Source: Klebsiella aerogenes KCTC 2190
GTDB taxonomy: Bacteria > Pseudomonadota > Gammaproteobacteria > Enterobacterales > Enterobacteriaceae
Length of the DNA: 64,000 nt
Assembly: GCF_000215745.1 (NCBI RefSeq)
Contig: NC_015663.1
Span: forward strand, 3,162,001 to 3,226,000
Reading direction: 5' to 3'
Under the pieces are notes generated by a model. It saw only the letters and a program-made list of their open reading frames with translations, made no database searches and was not told where the DNA came from. Shown piece by piece: positions 29,498 through 39,040 of the stretch (the first letter of the stretch is position 1; every line of letters begins with the position of its first letter). Both the position numbers and the translations under genes were made by a program.

Positions 29498-29787
29498 TCT
29501 GTCTCAAACCCGTCTTTAAAGAATTATTCACTGCTGTTTTAGCGCTTCGCTTTTATCTCGTAGACCTTTATTGGCTGGAAATATGATCCAGGGCGTTTTT
29601 TTGCCTGGGCTATATCCTCTTATTCTGGCTACAGTTATTCTGGCGAGGCGTCCATTTGCGGGCAGCCAATCAGGGAGAGGTTTCCTCTCCTTATCTCAGG
29701 CAATGAAAAATATGCATGATTCTTGCATGCGTTCAGGTTCGTCTATTGCGTCCGTGAATTAACGGGCCTTGAGAAGGAAACAGAGAT
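29498..29787. other. Region upstream of potF
   Basis: About 290 bp without a supportable gene. It must contain the potFGHI promoter. GAGAAGGAAAC close to the potF ATG gives the ribosome-binding site. A short open frame across the region lacks a ribosome-binding site and homology. Confidence 0.4.
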
Positions 29788-30900
29788 ATGACCGCCTTGG
29801 GTAAAAAATGGTTAACAGGTGTGATTACGGGTGCGCTGATGGCCGTTTCTGCCGGCTCGCTCGCAGCGGAACAAAAAACGCTGCACGTTTATAACTGGTC
29901 TGATTATATTGCGCCGGACACGGTTGCCAATTTTGAAAAAGAGACCGGTATTAAAGTGGTGTATGACGTATTCGATTCCAACGAAGTGCTGGAAGGTAAA
30001 TTAATGGCCGGCAGCACCGGGTTTGATCTGGTGGTGCCGTCGGCAAGCTTCCTTGAACGCCAGCTGGCGGCCGGGGTATTCCAACCGCTGGATAAAAGCA
30101 AACTGCCGAACTGGAAAAACCTCGACCCGAAAGTTTTACAACTGGTGGCGCGTCACGATCCCGATAATAAATATGCGATGCCATACATGTGGGCGACCAC
30201 CGGCATCGGCTATAACGTCGATAAAGTGAAAGCGGCGCTGGGTAAAGACGTTCCGTTGAACAGCTGGGATCTGGTGCTTAAGCCGGAAAACCTTGAGAAG
30301 CTGAAAAGCTGCGGCGTCTCCTTCCTTGATGCCCCCGAAGAGATTTTCTCGACGGTGCTGAACTATCTCGGCAAAGATCCAAACAGCACCAAAGCCGATG
30401 ATTACACCGGACCGGCAACCGATCTGCTGCTGAAGCTGCGGCCCAATATCCGTTACTTCCACTCTTCGCAATATATCAATGACCTGGCAAACGGTGATAT
30501 TTGCGTCGCTATCGGCTGGGCGGGCGATGTCTGGCAGGCGGCGAATCGCGCGAAAGAGGCGAAGAATGGCGTCAATATCTCCTACTTTATTCCGAAAGAG
30601 GGGGCGCTGGCCTTCTTTGATGTCTTCGCCATGCCGGCGGATGCCAAAAATAAAGACGAAGCCTATCAGTTCCTGAACTATCTGCTGCGCCCGGAGGTCA
30701 TCGCCCATATCAGCGATCACGTCTACTACGCTAACGCTAACAAAGAGGCGACGCCGCTGGTCAGTGCCGACATCCGCAACAACCCGGCGATTTACCCGCC
30801 TGAGGATGTCTTCGCCAAGCTGTTCACCCTCAAGGTGCAGGATCCGAAGATTGACCGCGTGCGCACCCGCGCGTGGACCAAAGTGAAAAGCGGAAAATAA
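29788..30900 (+). CDS. potF: PotF, periplasmic putrescine-binding protein
   Basis: A 370-residue solute-binding protein with a signal peptide ending near residue 26 (GSLA-AEQ). The mature start KTLHVYNWSDYIAPD and the DVFDSNEVLEGKL, FLDAPEE and GWAGDVWQ blocks are those of E. coli PotF, including the tryptophan and aspartate residues that hold putrescine. It is first in potFGHI. A strong hairpin follows the gene and probably protects the abundant binding-protein mRNA. Confidence 0.97.
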   Translation: MTALGKKWLTGVITGALMAVSAGSLAAEQKTLHVYNWSDYIAPDTVANFEKETGIKVVYDVFDSNEVLEGKLMAGSTGFDLVVPSASFLERQLAAGVFQPLDKSKLPNWKNLDPKVLQLVARHDPDNKYAMPYMWATTGIGYNVDKVKAALGKDVPLNSWDLVLKPENLEKLKSCGVSFLDAPEEIFSTVLNYLGKDPNSTKADDYTGPATDLLLKLRPNIRYFHSSQYINDLANGDICVAIGWAGDVWQAANRAKEAKNGVNISYFIPKEGALAFFDVFAMPADAKNKDEAYQFLNYLLRPEVIAHISDHVYYANANKEATPLVSADIRNNPAIYPPEDVFAKLFTLKVQDPKIDRVRTRAWTKVKSGK

Positions 30901-30906
30901 CGCCAT

Positions 30907-30928
30907 CAGGCCCGGTACGCCGGGCCTG
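30907..30928 (+). promoter_or_regulatory. Hairpin between potF and potG
   Basis: A perfect 9-bp stem CAGGCCCGG/CCGGGCCTG with loop tacg starts 6 bp after the potF stop and lacks a T-run. It is more likely a processing or stability hairpin than a full terminator, consistent with higher expression of the binding protein than of the downstream genes. Confidence 0.6.
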
Positions 30929-31023
30929 TAAAGGTCTGGCCTGCTGTTCGCTGGCGGACATAGAACTGAAGAATGTATGGCAACCGGGCCATACGGTGAT
31001 TGTATTTGCCGGAGAGCACCCGA

Positions 31024-32157
31024 GTGAATGACGCAATGCCCCGCCCACAGGCGAAAGCCCCCAAAGCGCTGACCCCGCTGCTGGAAATCCGTAATTTAAC
31101 CAAATCCTTCGATGGGCAACACGCCGTCGATGATGTCAACCTCACTATTTATAAAGGCGAAATCTTTGCCTTACTGGGCGCGTCCGGCTGCGGGAAATCG
31201 ACGCTGCTACGTATGCTGGCAGGTTTTGAGTTGCCCACCGCCGGGCAGATTGTGCTGGATGGCGTCGACCTGGCGCGCGTGCCGCCGTACCAGCGGCCGA
31301 TCAATATGATGTTCCAGTCTTACGCGCTATTTCCCCACATGACGGTGGAGCAAAATATCGCCTTTGGTCTTAAGCAGGACAAGCTGCCAAAGGCGGAGAT
31401 TAACGCCCGCGTCCAGGAGATGCTGGCGTTGGTGCATATGCAGGAGTTCGCCAAACGCAAGCCGCACCAGCTTTCCGGCGGCCAACGTCAGCGCGTGGCG
31501 CTGGCGCGAAGCCTGGCGAAGCGGCCGAAATTACTGCTGCTTGATGAACCGATGGGCGCATTGGATAAAAAACTACGCGACCGGATGCAGCTTGAGGTAG
31601 TGGATATTCTTGAGCGCGTCGGCGTCACCTGCGTGATGGTCACCCATGACCAGGAAGAGGCGATGACCATGGCGGGCCGTATCGCCATCATGAACCGCGG
31701 TAAGTTCGTGCAGATCGGCGAGCCGGAGGAGATCTATGAACATCCGACGACCCGCTATAGCGCCGAGTTTATCGGCTCGGTAAACGTCTTCGAAGGGCTG
31801 GTCAAAGAGCGGCTGGAAGATGGCCTGGTACTGAATGCGCCGGGGCTGGTGCATCCGCTGAAAGTCGATCCGGATGCCTCGGTGGTGGATAACGTGCCGG
31901 TCTGGGTGGCGCTGCGTCCGGAGAAAATCATGCTCTGCGACGAACCGCCGGCAGACGGCTTTAACTTTGCGGTAGGCGAGGTTATCCATATTGCCTACCT
32001 CGGCGATCTGTCTATCTATCATGTCCGTCTGAAAAGCGGGCAGATGATCAGCGCGCAGCTGCAAAATGAGCATCGCCATCGGAAAGGAATGCCGACCTGG
32101 GGTGATGAGGTTCGCTTGTGCTGGGATGCCGATAGCTGCGTTGTTCTGACGGTGTAA
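31024..32157 (+). CDS. potG: PotG, putrescine importer ATPase
   Basis: A 377-residue ABC ATPase. The GTG at 31024 gives the E. coli N-terminus and length; the upstream GTG at 31000 adds eight unlikely residues. Walker A GASGCGKST is at residues 52-60, the LSGGQRQRVALARSLA signature near 153-168, Walker B LLLLDEP follows, and the C-terminal third is the TOBE regulatory domain. It drives PotH/PotI. Confidence 0.95.
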   Translation: MNDAMPRPQAKAPKALTPLLEIRNLTKSFDGQHAVDDVNLTIYKGEIFALLGASGCGKSTLLRMLAGFELPTAGQIVLDGVDLARVPPYQRPINMMFQSYALFPHMTVEQNIAFGLKQDKLPKAEINARVQEMLALVHMQEFAKRKPHQLSGGQRQRVALARSLAKRPKLLLLDEPMGALDKKLRDRMQLEVVDILERVGVTCVMVTHDQEEAMTMAGRIAIMNRGKFVQIGEPEEIYEHPTTRYSAEFIGSVNVFEGLVKERLEDGLVLNAPGLVHPLKVDPDASVVDNVPVWVALRPEKIMLCDEPPADGFNFAVGEVIHIAYLGDLSIYHVRLKSGQMISAQLQNEHRHRKGMPTWGDEVRLCWDADSCVVLTV

Positions 32158-32167
32158 GGAGAGGGCG

Positions 32168-33121
32168 ATGAGCACATTAGAACCTCCAGCCGGCGGCAAA
32201 AAGCCCGGCGGTTTTGCCCTGTGGCTGGCGCGCCAGCAGATGGCCCATGGGCGTAAGCTGGTGATTGCGCTGCCGTATCTGTGGTTAATCCTGCTGTTTT
32301 TACTGCCATTCCTGATCGTTTTTAAAATCAGTCTGGCCGAAATGGCGCGGGCGATCCCGCCCTATACCGAGTTACTGTCGTGGGCCGACGGTCAACTGAC
32401 GTTGACGCTCAACCTCGGCAACTTCCTGCAGTTGACCGACGATCCGCTGTACTTTGAGGCTTATCTGCAGTCGTTGCAGGTGGCGGCAATTTCCACCTTT
32501 TGCTGTCTGCTATTGGGCTATCCGCTGGCGTGGGCGGTGGCGCATAGCAAGCCGTCGACGCGCAATATCCTGCTGCTGTTGGTTATATTACCTTCGTGGA
32601 CCTCGTTCCTCATTCGCGTTTACGCCTGGATGGGGCTGCTGAAAAGCAACGGGGTGCTCAATAACTTCCTGTTGTGGCTCGGAGTTATCGATCAACCGCT
32701 GGAGATTTTGCATACCAATCTGGCGGTGTACATCGGTATCGTTTACGCCTACCTGCCGTTCATGGTGCTGCCGATTTATACCGCGCTGACGCGTATCGAC
32801 TATTCGCTGGTGGAAGCGTCGCTGGATCTCGGCGCCAGGCCGTTAAAGACCTTCTTCCAGGTGATTGTTCCGTTAACGAAAGGCGGCATTATCGCCGGCT
32901 CGATGCTGGTGTTTATTCCGGCGGTGGGCGAGTTCGTCATCCCGGAACTGCTCGGCGGCCCCGACAGCATTATGATTGGCCGCGTGCTGTGGCAGGAGTT
33001 CTTTAATAACCGCGACTGGCCGGTAGCATCGGCGGTGGCGATTGTGATGTTGCTGTTGCTGATCGTGCCGATCATGTGGTTCCACAAGCATCAGCAAAAA
33101 CAGATGGGGGATCATGGATGA
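32168..33121 (+). CDS. potH: PotH, putrescine importer permease
   Basis: A 317-residue inner-membrane permease with six predicted helices. The coupling loop EASLDLGARPLKTFFQVIVPLTKGGI lies near residues 218-243. It is the same length as E. coli PotH. AGGAGAGGGCG lies just before the ATG. Its stop codon overlaps the potI start (ATGA). Confidence 0.95.
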   Translation: MSTLEPPAGGKKPGGFALWLARQQMAHGRKLVIALPYLWLILLFLLPFLIVFKISLAEMARAIPPYTELLSWADGQLTLTLNLGNFLQLTDDPLYFEAYLQSLQVAAISTFCCLLLGYPLAWAVAHSKPSTRNILLLLVILPSWTSFLIRVYAWMGLLKSNGVLNNFLLWLGVIDQPLEILHTNLAVYIGIVYAYLPFMVLPIYTALTRIDYSLVEASLDLGARPLKTFFQVIVPLTKGGIIAGSMLVFIPAVGEFVIPELLGGPDSIMIGRVLWQEFFNNRDWPVASAVAIVMLLLLIVPIMWFHKHQQKQMGDHG

Positions 33122-33963
33122 ATGACTTACCGGTAGTACGTTCGCCATGGCGGATTCTGATCCTCGTGCTCGGTTTTACCTTCCTGTATGCGCCGATGCT
33201 GATGCTGGTTATCTATTCATTTAACAGTTCGAAGCTGGTGACGGTATGGGCGGGGTGGTCGACGCGCTGGTATAGCGAGCTGTTTCATGATGACGCGATG
33301 ATGAGCGCGGTGGGGTTAAGCCTGACCATTGCCGCCTGCGCGGCGACGGCGGCGGCGATCCTTGGCACGATTGCCGCGGTGGTGCTGGTGCGTTTTGGCC
33401 GTTTTCGCGGTTCCAACGGTTTTGCTTTTATGATCACCGCGCCGCTGGTGATGCCCGATGTGATTACCGGGCTGTCGCTGCTGCTGCTGTTTGTCGCGCT
33501 GGGGCATTCCATCGGCTGGCCATCGGATCGTGGCATGTTGACGATATGGCTGGCGCATGTCACCTTCTGTACCGCCTACGTGGCGGTGGTGATCTCTTCA
33601 CGTCTGCGCGAGCTGGACAGGTCAATCGAAGAGGCGGCGATGGATCTTGGCGCCGCGCCGCTGAAGGTGTTTTTCGTGATAACCTTGCCGATGATTATGC
33701 CCGCGGTCATTTCCGGATGGTTGCTGGCGTTTACCTTGTCGCTTGATGACCTGGTGATTGCCAGCTTCGTTTCCGGACCAGGGGCGACGACGCTGCCGAT
33801 GCTGGTCTTCTCCAGCGTGCGGATGGGCGTTAACCCGGAAATTAACGCCCTGGCGACCTTAATCCTCGGTGTGGTGGGAATTGTCGGTTTTATCGCCTGG
33901 TATTTAATGGCTCGCGCAGAAAAGCAGCGAGTGCGTGATATCCAGCGTGCAAGAAGGGGCTGA
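33118..33963 (+). CDS. potI: PotI, putrescine importer permease
   Basis: A 281-residue permease partner of PotH, matching E. coli PotI closely in length and sequence. Six helices and the coupling loop EEAAMDLGAAPLKVFFVITLPMI are present. I use the ATG at 33118 overlapping the potH stop (ATGA), rather than a start within potH. It is the last gene of potFGHI and is followed immediately by an ERIC element. Confidence 0.95.
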   Translation: MNDLPVVRSPWRILILVLGFTFLYAPMLMLVIYSFNSSKLVTVWAGWSTRWYSELFHDDAMMSAVGLSLTIAACAATAAAILGTIAAVVLVRFGRFRGSNGFAFMITAPLVMPDVITGLSLLLLFVALGHSIGWPSDRGMLTIWLAHVTFCTAYVAVVISSRLRELDRSIEEAAMDLGAAPLKVFFVITLPMIMPAVISGWLLAFTLSLDDLVIASFVSGPGATTLPMLVFSSVRMGVNPEINALATLILGVVGIVGFIAWYLMARAEKQRVRDIQRARRG

Positions 33964-33969
33964 ACCCCC

Positions 33970-34096
<127 letters not shown>

Positions 34097-34119
34097 ATCT
34101 CTGCAATAGAGTTAACATT

Positions 34120-34144
34120 GGCGCCGCACTCGTGGCGCCGTTTT
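34120..34144 (+). terminator. Terminator-like hairpin just before ybjO
   Basis: GGCGCC, an 8-nt loop and GGCGCC, followed by GTTTT, end 2 bp before the ybjO ATG. It may end potFGHI transcripts or act as an attenuator for ybjO, whose own ribosome-binding site would be masked. Confidence 0.55.
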
Positions 34145-34145
34145 C

Positions 34146-34634
34146 ATGGATGACTTTACGTTGGGATTGTTTACAAAAACTCGATCGTCTCATGCTCGTC
34201 TTAACGTCCCTGCGCTGGTACAGGTGGCGGCCTTTGCTATTATCTTAATTCGCGGTCTTGACCTGTTAATGATCCTCAATCAGCTTGGCGTGCAGGGGAT
34301 TGCCGATTTTGTCCATCGTAGCGTGCAAACCTGGGCCCTGACGCTGGTGTTTCTGGCGAGCCTGGCGCTGGTGTTTATCGAGATCTGGTGCGCCTTTTCG
34401 CTGGTGAAAGGCCGTAACTGGGCGCGCTGGCTCTACCTGTTGACGCAAATTATCGTCATCTCTTATCTGTGGGCGGCCTCGATTGGCTACGGCTATCCAG
34501 AACTGTTCAGCGTGGCCGGGGAGTCAAAGCGGGAAATTCTCCATGCGCTGTTTCTGCAGAAGCTGCCGGATCTGCTGGTGCTGGCGCTATTGTTTATCCC
34601 TGCGTCGTGCCGACGGTTTTTCCGCTTGCAATAA
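34146..34634 (+). CDS. ybjO: YbjO, inner-membrane protein (DUF2593)
   Basis: A 162-residue membrane protein with about four hydrophobic helices, the same length as E. coli YbjO and clearly homologous (HARLNVPALVQVAA, HRSVQTWALTLVFL, IEIWCAFSLVKGRNWARWLYLLTQI). Function is unknown. It has no strong ribosome-binding site, and the upstream hairpin ends almost at the start codon. Confidence 0.9.
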   Translation: MDDFTLGLFTKTRSSHARLNVPALVQVAAFAIILIRGLDLLMILNQLGVQGIADFVHRSVQTWALTLVFLASLALVFIEIWCAFSLVKGRNWARWLYLLTQIIVISYLWAASIGYGYPELFSVAGESKREILHALFLQKLPDLLVLALLFIPASCRRFFRLQ

Positions 34635-34676
34635 CGGTGATACAATCCCCGCCCCGGTTTTCTTGAAGGTCTTCTT

Positions 34677-35804
34677 ATGCATTGCGCACTTTACGACGCG
34701 GGCCGCTGCCGTTCTTGTCAGTGGCTGGAATTGCCATTGACGCAACAGCTCGCCGATAAAATGGCTAACCTGCGCGAACTGCTGGCGGGTCATCCAGCGG
34801 CGACATGGCTTGCTCCGGTTTCAGGTCCGGAGACGGCGTTTCGCAACAAAGCGAAAATGGTCGTAAGCGGTAGCGTAGAGCGCCCGCTGCTAGGCATGCT
34901 GCACCGCGATGGCACGCCGGAAGATCTCACCGATTGTCCGCTGTATCCGCCGAGTTTTGAACCGGTTTTCGCCGCGCTGAAGCCGTTTATCGCCCGCGCC
35001 GGACTCACCCCCTATAACGTTGCCCGCAAGCGCGGCGAACTGAAGTATTTGCTGCTGACAGAAAGCCAGCACGGCGGCATGATGTTGCGTTTCGTTCTGC
35101 GCTCTGCGGCAAAGCTTGAACAGTTGCGCGCCGCGCTGCCGTGGTTACAGCAGCAGTTGCCGCAGCTAAAGGTGATTACCGCCAATATTCAGCCCGTGCA
35201 TATGGCTATCATGGAAGGGGAGCAGGAGATTTTCCTCAGCGATCAACAGGCGCTGGCGGAGAACTTTAACGGCGTACCGCTGTGGATCCGCCCGCAAAGC
35301 TTTTTCCAGACCAACCCGACGGTGGCGAGCCAGCTCTATGCTACCGCCCGCGACTGGGTACGCGCGCTGCCGGTCAACCACATGTGGGATCTGTTTTGCG
35401 GCGTCGGCGGTTTCGGCCTGCACTGCGCAACCCCGCAGATGCGCCTTACCGGTATCGAAATCGCCCCGGAAGCCATCGCCTGCGCGAAGCAATCCGCGGC
35501 CCAATTGGGATTAACCAATCTTCATTTTCAGGCGCTGGATTCCACGCAATTCGCGACGCATGAAGACGATATTCCACAGCTTGTGCTGGTCAACCCGCCG
35601 CGGCGCGGCATCGGCGCCGAACTGTGCGATTATCTAAGCCGCATGGCGCCGCCGTATATCATTTATTCGAGCTGTAACGCCCGGACGATGGCCGCAGATA
35701 TTGATCGTCTGCAGGGCTATCGCCTTGAGCGAGTGCAGTTGTTCGATATGTTTCCACATACCGCGCATTATGAAGTGCTGACGCTGCTGGTTCGTGAAGT
35801 TTAA
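34677..35804 (+). CDS. rlmC: RlmC (RumB), 23S rRNA m5U747 methyltransferase
   Basis: A 375-residue SAM-dependent RNA methyltransferase. Iron-sulfur cluster cysteines are at 3, 11, 14 and 87 as in E. coli. The SAM-binding [13 protein letters not shown] and the catalytic SSCNARTMA motif with its nucleophilic cysteine are intact, as is VNPPRRGIG. Length equals E. coli RlmC. Confidence 0.96.
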   Translation: MHCALYDAGRCRSCQWLELPLTQQLADKMANLRELLAGHPAATWLAPVSGPETAFRNKAKMVVSGSVERPLLGMLHRDGTPEDLTDCPLYPPSFEPVFAALKPFIARAGLTPYNVARKRGELKYLLLTESQHGGMMLRFVLRSAAKLEQLRAALPWLQQQLPQLKVITANIQPVHMAIMEGEQEIFLSDQQALAENFNGVPLWIRPQSFFQTNPTVASQLYATARDWVRALPVNHMWDLFCGVGGFGLHCATPQMRLTGIEIAPEAIACAKQSAAQLGLTNLHFQALDSTQFATHEDDIPQLVLVNPPRRGIGAELCDYLSRMAPPYIIYSSCNARTMAADIDRLQGYRLERVQLFDMFPHTAHYEVLTLLVREV

Positions 35805-35881
35805 ACAAAATGTGAACTCTTTAAGCGGCTGAAATCGGGTAAGCTTTATGAAACGAGCGTGAAATTCGTGGAGCGAATCTG

Positions 35882-36598
35882 ATGAGTAAAAAAATCCTGC
35901 TGGTGGAAGATGATGATGATATTGCGGCTTTGTTGCGCCTGAATCTGCAGGATGAAGGGTACCAAATCGTGCACGAGGCGGACGGCGCGCAGGCGCTGCG
36001 CCAGCTGGATAACGGCGTCTGGGATGCGGTGATTCTTGACCTGATGTTGCCCAACGTCGACGGGCTGGAGATTTGCCGTCGCATCCGTCAGCAAACGCGC
36101 TATCTACCGGTGATTATTATTAGCGCCCGTTCGAGCGAAACCCAGCGCGTGCAGGGGCTGGAAATGGGGGCCGATGATTATCTGGCGAAACCTTTTTCTC
36201 TGCTGGAGCTGATTGCCCGGGTGAAGGCGGTTTTCCGCCGTCAGGAAGCGATGGGACAAAATCTCTTGATGGATGCCGGACGTATCGCCTGCCACGGCCT
36301 GAATATCGACCCGCTGTCCCGGGAGGTCAGGCTGCGCGGTGAACTGGTTGACCTCACGCCGCGCGAATTCGATCTGCTCTATTACTTTGCCCGCCATCCC
36401 GGTGAAGTTTTTTCGCGTCTGGCGCTGCTGGATAGCGTCTGGGGCTATCAGCATGAAGGCTACGAACATACGGTCAACACGCATATTAATCGTCTGCGTA
36501 CGAAAATAGAGCGCGACCCGGCAGAGCCGGACATTATTCTTACCGTCTGGGGGAAGGGGTATAAATTTGCGCCCTATAGCGCCGGGGCGCAGTCATGA
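35882..36598 (+). CDS. OmpR-family response regulator
   Basis: A 238-residue regulator: receiver domain with the acidic pocket at Asp10-Asp12, phospho-acceptor Asp53, Ser81 and Lys103, then a winged-helix domain (about 135-232) with DLTPREFDLLYYFARHPGEVFSRLALLDSVWGY and the recognition region HTVNTHINRLRTKIE. It overlaps the sensor kinase gene by ATGA. K-12 has no such pair between rlmC and artJ. I cannot assign a stimulus or regulon. Confidence 0.93.
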   Translation: MSKKILLVEDDDDIAALLRLNLQDEGYQIVHEADGAQALRQLDNGVWDAVILDLMLPNVDGLEICRRIRQQTRYLPVIIISARSSETQRVQGLEMGADDYLAKPFSLLELIARVKAVFRRQEAMGQNLLMDAGRIACHGLNIDPLSREVRLRGELVDLTPREFDLLYYFARHPGEVFSRLALLDSVWGYQHEGYEHTVNTHINRLRTKIERDPAEPDIILTVWGKGYKFAPYSAGAQS

Positions 36599-38067
36599 TC
36601 CGCCGACTCAGCCTCAGCCAGCGGTTATCGTTGGTGTTTATCGCCTTGCTGCTGCTGTGTGCGCTGTCCGTTTGTCTACTCCAGCTCTATAGCAGCGCGC
36701 AGTACGGTAACGTCATGGTACAACGGCTTTCAGCCGGTCTGGCGCAGCAGATCGCCGCCCGCGAGCCGCTGCTCAACGCGCGCGGCGAGGTCGATCGCGC
36801 GGCGTTGAAACCACTATTCGACCGTCTGATGGTGTTTAACCCAAGCGTCGAGCTGTACCTCGTTTCGCCGGATGGCGAGCTGCTGGCGGATGCCGCGCCG
36901 CCGGGGCACATTAAACGCCAGCGCATTGCCATGGCGCCGGTGCAGGCGTTTCTCTCCGGCGGCGCGTGGCCAATTTATGGTGACGATCCGCGCAGCATGG
37001 ACCAGCAAAAAGTGTTTAGCGCCGCGCCGCTGCGCCTTGACGGCCAGCTACGTGGCTATCTCTACATTATCCTGCAGGGCGAAACTTTTAATGAACTGGC
37101 ACAAAACGCCTGGCAGAAGACGCTGTGGAGCCTGCTGCTATGGACCCTGCTGCTGGTGGCGCTGTTTGGCCTGTTGGCCGGCGGCCTGGCGTGGTATTGG
37201 GTAACACGCCCGGTACGCCAGCTGACGGCGCAGGTGGCAGCCGGAGACAGCGACAGCATTCGAGCAATCAAAGCGCTGGCGGCGCAGGCGCCGGACCCGC
37301 ATCCCGGAAATGAAGTGGCGCTGCTGCATAACCGCTTTATCGAACTGGCGCAGCAGATCGCCGGGCAATGGGATCGGCTGGCTGATAGCGATCGTCAGCG
37401 CCGGGAATTTATTGCCAATATTTCGCATGACCTGCGCACGCCGCTCACTTCGCTGCTGGGATATCTGGAGACGTTATCGCTAAAGGATGATCGCCTGACG
37501 GCGCAGGAGCGTAAGCAGTATCTGAATATCGCGCTACGCCAGGGAAATAAAGTTCGTCATCTGTCGCAGCAGCTATTTGAGCTGGCACGCCTTGAACATG
37601 GCGGTATTAAGCCGCAGCCGGAAAAGTTTATCCTTGCCGAGCTGATTCAGGACGTGGCGCAAAAATTCGATCTGGCGATTGCCACCCGCGAAATCCGTCT
37701 GCGCCTGGAATTGGCGTCAGGCTTGCCTTTGGTTGAGGCAGACCTCTCGATGATGGAGCGGGTATTAACCAATCTGCTGGATAACGCCATTCGCCATACT
37801 CCGCACGGGGGCGAAATTCGTCTCTCCTCGCGCCAGCAGGGGGCACAGGTGGTGGTCGAGGTGGCCGATAGCGGCCCGGGCGTCGCCGGTGAGTTACGGG
37901 CCAATCTGTTTGAGCGGCCATCGGTACTGGAACCGGGGCAGCAGAGCGCCTCACGGGGCGGGCTGGGGTTGATGATTGTTCGCCGGATGCTGCAACTGCA
38001 CGGGGGGGAAATTCGCCTGCTGGAAGTACCGGCAGGGGCCTGTTTCCAGTTTACCCTGCCGCTGTGA
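36595..38067 (+). CDS. Sensor histidine kinase, partner of the preceding regulator
   Basis: A 490-residue kinase: helix 1 at about residues 10-32, a periplasmic sensor region of about 140 residues, helix 2 at about 176-203, a HAMP-like linker, the HisKA dimerisation domain with phospho-acceptor His278 in FIANISHDLRTPLT, and an ATPase domain with N box Asn397, DSGPG at 425-429 and GGLGLMIV near 455-462. The sensor domain has no motif I recognise. The gene is translationally coupled to the regulator. Confidence 0.93.
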   Translation: MIRRLSLSQRLSLVFIALLLLCALSVCLLQLYSSAQYGNVMVQRLSAGLAQQIAAREPLLNARGEVDRAALKPLFDRLMVFNPSVELYLVSPDGELLADAAPPGHIKRQRIAMAPVQAFLSGGAWPIYGDDPRSMDQQKVFSAAPLRLDGQLRGYLYIILQGETFNELAQNAWQKTLWSLLLWTLLLVALFGLLAGGLAWYWVTRPVRQLTAQVAAGDSDSIRAIKALAAQAPDPHPGNEVALLHNRFIELAQQIAGQWDRLADSDRQRREFIANISHDLRTPLTSLLGYLETLSLKDDRLTAQERKQYLNIALRQGNKVRHLSQQLFELARLEHGGIKPQPEKFILAELIQDVAQKFDLAIATREIRLRLELASGLPLVEADLSMMERVLTNLLDNAIRHTPHGGEIRLSSRQQGAQVVVEVADSGPGVAGELRANLFERPSVLEPGQQSASRGGLGLMIVRRMLQLHGGEIRLLEVPAGACFQFTLPL

Positions 38068-38081
38068 GGGGGGTCGTTACC

Positions 38082-38125
38082 GATAGACCCGGCTCAGGCG
38101 GCTGCGCCGTAAGCCGGGAAGCGTA
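38082..38125. repeat. REP-like unit between the kinase gene and artJ
   Basis: GACCCGGCTCAGGCGGC, then tgcgccg, then TAAGCCGGGAAGCGTAG form an imperfect GC-rich palindrome like the other REP units in the window. It lies between two convergent genes. Confidence 0.6.
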
Positions 38126-38129
38126 GATC

Positions 38130-38861
38130 TTACTCCGGGAACCACTGGTTGCTAATTTTCTGGTAGGTTCCGTCAGCTTTAATCGCTTTCAGCGCTGCGT
38201 TCAGTTTTTCCAGCAGCGCTTTATTATCCGGGCGCACCGCAATGCCGAGGCCGGTACCGAAATACTGCGGATCGGTCACTTTCGGCGTCGCCGCGCCTAA
38301 CTGCGGGTTGGTCTTCAGCCATTCGTTGACCACCGCGGTATCGCCGAAGACGCCGTCGATACGGCCGTTTTTCAGGTCGATAATGGCATTCTGGTAGCTA
38401 TCGTAAGCGACGGTTTTGACTTCCGGGTGCTTATCCTGCAGGTATTTCTGGTGCGTGGTGCCGTTTTCCATGCCGATACGCTTACCTTTCAGGTCATCAA
38501 AAGAGTGGTACGCGTCTTTTTTGGCGATTACCAGCGCCGAGTTGGCGTAGTACGGGTCGGTAAACGCGACCTGTTTGCTACGCTCAGGCGTGATGTCCAT
38601 GCCGGAGATCACCGCATCATACTTTTTAAATTTTAGCGCCGGGATCAGGCTGTCGAAAGCGTGGTTGGTAAAAGTACAGTCGGCCTGCATTTGCTTACAC
38701 AGCGCTTTGGCCAGATCAAGATCGAAACCGACAATCTGGTTATTCGCATCCATGGATTCAAATGGCGGATAGGTCGCGGAAACGCCAAAGCTGATTTTTT
38801 CCGCGGCAGCGGCGCCAAAGGCGAAAGAGCTAAGCAGTGCGGCCAGAACTAACTTTTTCAT
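38130..38861 (-). CDS. artJ: ArtJ, periplasmic arginine-binding protein
   Basis: A 243-residue family 3 solute-binding protein with a signal peptide ending near residue 20 (GAAAA-EKI). The E. coli blocks VSATYPPFESMDANN, GMDITPERSKQV, GMENGTTHQKYL and VFGDTAVVNEWL are present. It is a monocistronic paralogue of artI that serves the ArtQMP importer with high arginine specificity. An ArgR-type box lies upstream. Confidence 0.95.
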   Translation of the reverse strand: MKKLVLAALLSSFAFGAAAAEKISFGVSATYPPFESMDANNQIVGFDLDLAKALCKQMQADCTFTNHAFDSLIPALKFKKYDAVISGMDITPERSKQVAFTDPYYANSALVIAKKDAYHSFDDLKGKRIGMENGTTHQKYLQDKHPEVKTVAYDSYQNAIIDLKNGRIDGVFGDTAVVNEWLKTNPQLGAATPKVTDPQYFGTGLGIAVRPDNKALLEKLNAALKAIKADGTYQKISNQWFPE

Positions 38862-38930
38862 AGTGGGACTCCCGTCGGTCAATCTTATGATGTTGTGCCG
38901 GTTTACGGCTGAAGTTCACAATGCCACCAA

Positions 38931-38948
38931 ATGAATTTATATGCAATA
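38931..38948 (-). promoter_or_regulatory. ARG box upstream of artJ
   Basis: ATGAATTTATATGCAATA fits the ArgR half-site arrangement TGAAT-4-ATTCA at 8 of 10 positions. A weaker second box may follow at 38952-38969. ArgR repression of artJ is known in E. coli; the site here is inferred. Confidence 0.6.
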
Positions 38949-38975
38949 AAGTTGTATGTTTATTTTATTGGTTAT

Positions 38976-39010
38976 AAAAAAAACGGGTAAGCATTAGCAC
39001 TTACCCGTTT
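38976..39010 (-). terminator. Terminator of the artPIQM operon
   Basis: A perfect 11-bp stem AAACGGGTAAG/CTTACCCGTTT with an 8-nt loop is followed on the minus strand by T8. It lies just after the artM stop. Confidence 0.9.
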
Positions 39011-39040
39011 CATATATTACTGTTTATGCATTTCGTGATG

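Noticed and set aside
29571..29762. A 63-codon frame upstream of potF
   Set aside because: No ribosome-binding site, no homology recognised, and it lies in the expected potF promoter region.
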